Positions 7,054-10,447 of a stretch of 10,447 nucleotides of DNA are shown here, piece after piece. The DNA is taken from positions 1 through 10,447 of the forward strand of contig JAJYJR010000155.1 of the NCBI GenBank assembly GCA_021789355.1, in the 5' to 3' direction. How positions within the stretch are numbered: the stretch's first letter is position 1; the number at the start of each line of letters is the position of its first letter. Source of the DNA: Chloroflexota bacterium (GTDB lineage: Bacteria > Chloroflexota > Limnocylindria > Limnocylindrales > CSP1-4). A model generated the notes under the pieces. It worked only from the letters and a program-made list of their open reading frames with translations, did not search any database and was not told the origin of the DNA. The position numbers and the translations under genes were made by a program.

Positions 7054-8727
7054 TCATCCGATCCTGCTGCTGCCCGACGATCCGTCGTTCAGGATCTCGC
7101 GCGCGGCGGCAGCTGCAACCGCGCCACCTGACACGCCGGGGAGAGGAAAACCAACTTCCTCGAGATCTTGCGTCGAGGCGACGTCTGACCGACGGAGCAC
7201 CTGCCAGATCGTCCGGGCCAGGATCCTTGCGTCGAGTGAGAGGCTCCAATGGTCTACGTACCACGTGTCGAGTCCGAGCCGTTCGTGGTACCTGAGCGTG
7301 TGCCGCCCGTTGACGGCGGCCCAGCTCGTCATCCCTGGCCGCATGCGATGCCGACGGCGCTCTTCCGACGTGTACGTCCCGAGATACTCCAGCAACAGCG
7401 GCCTGGGACCGACCAAACTCATCTCCCCCCGCAGGACGTTCCAGAGCTCCGGCAGCTCGTCGATGCTGGTCGACCGCAGGATGCGCCCAAGGCGCGTGAG
7501 GCGCTGCTCGTCCGTCAGATACCAGACCTCGTCGGGCCTGGGCGACCGCATCGTGCGGAACTTCAGGAGGGTGAAGGACTGTTCGTGCAGGCCCGGCCGC
7601 ACATGCCGGAAGAGAATCGGGCGACCCTGAGTCGCCCAGAGCGTCAGGGCGGTCCATGCCATCAGCGGCCCCAACAGGATCAGCCCTGTCATCGCGCCGA
7701 CCACATCGATGCCCCGCTTCACAAGCAGAGCACTCGCCAGGAGCAGGTCACCGCCACCCAGGGTGCCGGATCCGGAGCGAGCCGATGGAAACCCGGCATC
7801 CGCCGACGACGCATTCTCGGGAACACGTTCAAGCCACTGCTCACGCCACAGGAACGGCATCCTGCGTGCGCAGCCCAGATACCCGTCGCACACTGCGCCT
7901 TCCAGGATCACCGTGTCGCGCAGCGAGCGGAGCTCCCCGGTGTCCTCCTTGACGATCGTCTCCAGACGACGGGCAACGGTGTACGTGCGCCCGCACAGGT
8001 CAGCCATGTCGCCCCCGAACGGCAGCCCACGGTGCCTGCCATGACGGTCGAGCATGGCGCGAATCTCGCGGCGGGTCCTGATCCTGACGCGGTCCCCCGG
8101 AGCCAGAGAAGAGACCACCCCTGCGGCGGCAGTCGACGAGCTGGCGGCTGGACGCTCGAACACGCGGAGCAGGCGCCGCCGCGCGATCCGTGCGAGCAGG
8201 CCGGCGAGGCCGCGCGGTGTCATGACCCCAGACCGCATGAGACCCACGTATTGCCACGGCAGCCAGATCGACTGCCCTTCGTTCGTGGCGACCGGAAGCT
8301 CGGTCGCCTGGCAGACGCAGCGGTCGGTCCCCGCTCGACGGACCGACGCCCACGTGAACGTCGCATCAGGATCGCCTAAGGGCCGTCTGCCCAGGAAAGC
8401 GTCCCCGCGGACGGAAACGGCCGCCGTCGACGCCTTCCGGAGCCACGCCTCCTTCCACAGCAGCATGCAGCCCAGTCCGCATCCACCGTGAGCCGAGCCG
8501 TCGCAGCGCAGGCCCTCGAGCACGACCGCGTGCTCGAGCCGGCGGAACGGCACGCGAGGCGGGTAGAGACATGCACGCTCGGCTCGTGTCGCGACCCGGT
8601 GGAGGCGACCGCACTGGGATGCCATCTCCGGCATGAAGGGGAGGCCCTCGAAGCATCCGCTCGCATCAAGCGTTGCGCGCACTTCGGCCGCGGGGAGGAC
8701 CTCAACGAGATCGCCCGTTCGCAGCAT
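7054..8727 (-). CDS. Sugar-phosphate (phosphoglycosyl) transferase fused to a duplicated Cys-containing domain
   Basis: The C-terminal part (about 325-520) is a monotopic initiating sugar transferase of the PglC/WcaJ type, moving a sugar-1-phosphate from a nucleotide to undecaprenyl phosphate at the inner membrane face. It shows the LLVKRGIDVVGAMTGLILLG membrane hairpin (334-353), LLKFRTMRS (387-395), the SIDELPELWNVLRGEMSLVG core (421-440) with the Asp423-Glu424 dyad, PRPLL, and RPGMTSWAAVNGR. The N-terminal 302 residues hold two copies of another domain (4-100 and 209-302). Each has a GDxVxIR/VEV opening, GLPF, a CG pair, a LEGxxCDG site and an LWxExWL end; Cys75, Cys83 and Cys87 lie in copy 1, Cys280 and Cys286 in copy 2. 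CVCQATEL (137-144) lies between. ATG at 8727 is preferred over GTG at 8781 because GGGGGA stands 5 nt before it and the repeat begins there. The length (557) is far above a plain PglC-type enzyme (about 200). Confidence 0.93.
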   Translation of the reverse strand: MLRTGDLVEVLPAAEVRATLDASGCFEGLPFMPEMASQCGRLHRVATRAERACLYPPRVPFRRLEHAVVLEGLRCDGSAHGGCGLGCMLLWKEAWLRKASTAAVSVRGDAFLGRRPLGDPDATFTWASVRRAGTDRCVCQATELPVATNEGQSIWLPWQYVGLMRSGVMTPRGLAGLLARIARRRLLRVFERPAASSSTAAAGVVSSLAPGDRVRIRTRREIRAMLDRHGRHRGLPFGGDMADLCGRTYTVARRLETIVKEDTGELRSLRDTVILEGAVCDGYLGCARRMPFLWREQWLERVPENASSADAGFPSARSGSGTLGGGDLLLASALLVKRGIDVVGAMTGLILLGPLMAWTALTLWATQGRPILFRHVRPGLHEQSFTLLKFRTMRSPRPDEVWYLTDEQRLTRLGRILRSTSIDELPELWNVLRGEMSLVGPRPLLLEYLGTYTSEERRRHRMRPGMTSWAAVNGRHTLRYHERLGLDTWYVDHWSLSLDARILARTIWQVLRRSDVASTQDLEEVGFPLPGVSGGAVAAAAAREILNDGSSGSSRIG

Positions 8728-8816
8728 CACGTTCCCCCGAGCCGGTACCGCCGACAACGTGTCTCGCGCAGGTTCGGCCACGCGCGAACAACCACGTGCT
8801 CAGGTATCGCCGGCCC

Positions 8817-8845
8817 ATCGTAGGCGCGGGAACGGCCCTGGGCAA
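8817..8845 (-). promoter_or_regulatory. Sigma-70-like promoter of the sugar transferase operon
   Basis: Reading the minus strand, TTGCCC (8845-8840) is followed after exactly 17 nt by TACGAT (8822-8817). This is the best -35/-10 pair in the window. It implies a start near 8810 and a leader of about 80 nt before the ATG at 8727. Confidence 0.5.
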
Positions 8846-8915
8846 GACGCCGGACGGCCTGCTTCGGATGGCCAGGAGAGCATGCCTTCGCTGCAACGGT
8901 GTCGGAACGGAAGTG

Positions 8916-8930
8916 GGGGCAGAATGCCCC
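8916..8930 (+). repeat. Hairpin GGGGCA-gaa-TGCCCC followed by ATTTTC
   Basis: A perfect 6-bp stem with a 3-nt loop, followed by four T residues on the plus strand. This resembles a short intrinsic terminator, but no plus-strand gene ends before it. It could block read-through toward the secreted gene. Confidence 0.3.
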
Positions 8931-9036
8931 ATTTTCGGCAGCCTCCTCCGGTTGTGAGGTATGGTCCGCGGACGTCTGGACGGTGGTGGCGGACGGGATC
9001 CGGCCGCCACATGCGTCGGACATGCGCTTCGCTCAG

Positions 9037-9049
9037 CTTGTCTGACAAG
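9037..9049. promoter_or_regulatory. Palindrome CTTGTCTGACAAG, operator-like
   Basis: Six-base arms around one central base. The core TTGTCTGACAA has the TNGTNNNACNA layout used by GntR/FCD regulators. No regulator gene is nearby, so this is a suggestion only. Confidence 0.25.
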
Positions 9050-9134
9050 TACGGCACAGAGGATCAACTCAAGATCGCCGCTCAGTCAGTCTGCGGGCTG
9101 CTGATCGGGCATGCTCAGGGCGTGACCGCCATTT

Positions 9135-9158
9135 CCGCACCCGTTCTCACGGGTGCGG
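9135..9158. repeat. Strong GC hairpin, 9-bp stem, TTCTCA loop
   Basis: CCGCACCCG (9135-9143) pairs fully with CGGGTGCGG (9150-9158). No T tract follows on either strand, so it is more likely a structural leader element or an operator than an intrinsic terminator. Confidence 0.4.
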
Positions 9159-9303
9159 GCCCGGTTCGGATCCCCGGGTACGTGCATGCCTTCGCCGGTA
9201 GTCGGTTGCGATCCAGCCACCCGGGGGCCTCCACTGCCTGAGCGGTCCATGACTCCGTCGCCGCGTCTCCGTGCGGTGTTCCGGTAGAAAGGACGTACAC
9301 CAG

Positions 9304-10447
9304 TTGTTCGTGTTCAAAGTCGCCCAGAGGGCGGCTCGTCGATCATTCGTCCGGGCGGCATGGGTCGCCGCCCTGATCGCCCTTCTTGCTGTCGGATCGT
9401 ACGTAGCCACTCCGGCCCCGGCGGCCGCCGCTGCCGGACCCAAAGTGGCGATCATCGTGGGCCCGGCCGGAGCGCGGACGGCCGCGAACCGCGCATTGGG
9501 AAACGCCGCCGCACGAGAAGCGCAGCGGTACACCGCCAACGTCGTCAAGATCTACAGCCCGAACGCGACGTGGAGTCGCGTGAAGCGCGCGATCACCGGG
9601 GCCTCGGTGGTCGTCTACATCGGGCGCGGGAACGTTCTCACTGCATCGGCTGCCGACACGCCGGTCTCTCCAGCCAAGGACGGGTTCGGGCTGGACCCGG
9701 CCACCGGCGCCAACGGGACGAAGGTCCAGTACTACGGTGAGGCGTACGTCCGAACGGTTCGACTCGCTCCCAACGCGGCCGTCCTTCTCCGCCTCCTCAC
9801 CTCCGCTTCCAAGACCGCCAATACGGGGGGATCGCAAACACATCAGCTCGTCACTCGATACGGGGCGGACAACTCCGCCGCCGGGTTCCTGGCTGCGGGG
9901 GCATCTGCAGTCATCTCGGACACAGTCTCCTCACCCGTGTACTACATTCGGGCGCTCTTTGGGAAATCGGAGTCGCTTGGCCTGCTGTGGCGCCAGGCTC
10001 CCTCCCAGCGCGGACAGGTGACGTCGGTCCCGTCCAAGCGGACACCGGGCGCGACTGTGCAGACCGCCGTGGCCGCCTCGAACGCCACTCCGTCTCCATC
10101 GATCGTGGGCTGGCCGGCAACCACGACGGCCAGCGTGCGCCGAGGGTATGCGCACTACCAGCCCGCCCCGATCCCCACGCCTGACCCGGCCCCGATCCCC
10201 ACGCCTGACCCGGCCCCGACGACCACGCCGTCCCCGGTGGCAACCCCGACGCCCACCCCGATCCCCACCCCGACCCCGACCCCGACGCCGACCCCGACGC
10301 CCACCCCGACGCCGACGCCCACGCCGACGCCCACGCCGACCCCGACGCCGACCCCGACGCCGGCCCCGACGCCGACGCCGGCCCCGGTGGCGACGAGCGG
10401 CAGCGGCATCTACGGGTCTGGCATCAACGCCGACACGCTGGCCAACA
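9304..10447 (+). CDS. Secreted caspase-like-domain protein with Pro-Thr linker (partial)
   Basis: An open frame of 381 codons running off the right edge. The N-terminus has basic residues, then the hydrophobic [18 protein letters not shown] (18-35) and APAAAAA before a likely cleavage near residue 45, so it is exported. Residues 47-220 form an alpha/beta domain with AIIVGPAG (49-56), [13 protein letters not shown] (82-94), VVVYIGRGN (102-110), DGFGLD (126-131), YYGEAYV (143-149), LAPNAAVLL (154-162), and [15 protein letters not shown] (192-206). I recall similar exported proteins where the two key sites read GHGN and CYASGN; here they are GRGN (Arg108) and TSASKT (Thr166). Residues 287-364 are a Pro-Thr/Ala linker. 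A new domain begins [13 protein letters not shown] at the edge. The TTG at 9304 is chosen because AGAAAGGA (9286-9293) lies 10 nt upstream; GTG at 9310 is possible. The function is unknown; a surface or secreted role is inferred. Confidence 0.82.
   Translation, partial: MFVFKVAQRAARRSFVRAAWVAALIALLAVGSYVATPAPAAAAAGPKVAIIVGPAGARTAANRALGNAAAREAQRYTANVVKIYSPNATWSRVKRAITGASVVVYIGRGNVLTASAADTPVSPAKDGFGLDPATGANGTKVQYYGEAYVRTVRLAPNAAVLLRLLTSASKTANTGGSQTHQLVTRYGADNSAAGFLAAGASAVISDTVSSPVYYIRALFGKSESLGLLWRQAPSQRGQVTSVPSKRTPGATVQTAVAASNATPSPSIVGWPATTTASVRRGYAHYQPAPIPTPDPAPIPTPDPAPTTTPSPVATPTPTPIPTPTPTPTPTPTPTPTPTPTPTPTPTPTPTPTPAPTPTPAPVATSGSGIYGSGINADTLAN
10165..10212 (+). repeat. Two perfect 24-bp tandem copies inside the linker
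   Basis: The unit starting GCCCCGATCCCCACGCC occurs at 10165-10188 and again at 10189-10212 without mismatch. It encodes Ala-Pro-Ile-Pro-Thr-Pro-Asp-Pro twice. It is a recent in-frame duplication. Confidence 0.85.
10237..10388 (+). repeat. Pro-Thr coding 6-bp repeat tract
   Basis: About 150 bp of alternating CCN-ACN codons (CCGACG, CCGACC, CCCACG) encoding a long run of Pro-Thr pairs, broken by one Ile and a few Ala near the end. Such tracts make extended, flexible, possibly glycosylated spacers in secreted proteins. They also change length by slippage in multiples of 6 bp, keeping the frame. Confidence 0.85.

Larger units (their letters stand above)
8846..9303. other. Gene-free region upstream of the secreted protein
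   Basis: About 460 bp between the divergent sugar transferase promoter and the secreted protein start. Frames crossing it give Arg/Pro/Ser-rich sequence without a recognisable family. It holds a small GGGGCA hairpin (8916-8930), a 13-base palindrome (9037-9049) and a 9-bp GC hairpin (9135-9158). It may form a long untranslated leader or a regulatory region for the downstream gene. Confidence 0.5.

Noticed and set aside
6776..7630. Plus-strand frame opposite the DegT-like and transferase genes
   Set aside because: It spans two well-supported minus-strand genes and encodes a low-complexity Arg/Ser/Pro product.
9156..9180. GGTTCGGATCC resembling a tRNA T-loop
   Set aside because: The flanking bases do not give a 5-bp T-stem with a 7-nt loop, and no anticodon arm or acceptor stem can be formed around it.
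8633..9241. Plus-strand frame across the gene-free region
   Set aside because: It overlaps the start of the sugar transferase antisense, has no ribosome site at a sensible start, and its product has no recognisable features.
10165..10388. Possible CRISPR or noncoding satellite array
   Set aside because: The repeats are short, contiguous, without spacers, and keep a single coding frame of Pro-Thr codons.

Overview
The window is very GC-rich bacterial DNA with Shine-Dalgarno-led genes, several GTG or TTG starts, and -10 boxes of the TAnnnT type. Gene content (a MoaD-type small subunit with an extension, a UPF0173 hydrolase, FemAB-like and DegT-like glycan genes, and a secreted protein with a long Pro-Thr linker) fits a high-GC environmental lineage such as Chloroflexota (Limnocylindria-like) or Actinomycetota. 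The sequence alone does not decide between them.

Layout. The left end (1-1221, minus strand) carries an eight-helix membrane protein of unknown function followed by moaD. MoaD runs off the window edge past its normal Gly-Gly terminus, so it may be a MoaD-MoaE fusion. A divergent gap of about 200 bp leads to a UPF0173 metallo-beta-lactamase-fold hydrolase (1421-2152, plus). After 400 bp without a gene comes a glycan block. On the plus strand it has a polysaccharide-deacetylase-like protein (2556-3374), a complete DegT/EryC1/StrS sugar aminotransferase (3645-4805) and, overlapping it by one base, a FemAB/GNAT-like acyltransferase (4805-5890). Facing these on the minus strand are a sugar-phosphate (phosphoglycosyl) transferase fused to a duplicated Cys-containing domain (8727-7054) and, 4 bp behind it, a second DegT-fold protein (7049-5991). 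A 520-580 bp gene-free region with hairpins and a palindrome separates this block from a secreted protein (9304 to the right edge) that has a signal peptide, a caspase-like domain and a proline-threonine linker.

How they may work together. The sugar transferase would load a sugar-1-phosphate onto undecaprenyl phosphate. The DegT aminotransferase would supply an amino sugar nucleotide. The FemAB-like protein and the deacetylase-like protein would add or remove acyl groups. The second DegT-fold protein is coupled to the transferase and has an unknown role. This is consistent with a small lipid-linked amino-sugar, exopolysaccharide or glycoconjugate locus; no flippase, polymerase or dehydratase is in the window.

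The most unusual items are the fusion of two copies of an uncharacterised Cys motif domain to a phosphoglycosyl transferase, the secreted caspase-like protein whose expected His and Cys both appear replaced, and the extension of MoaD beyond its Gly-Gly tail.
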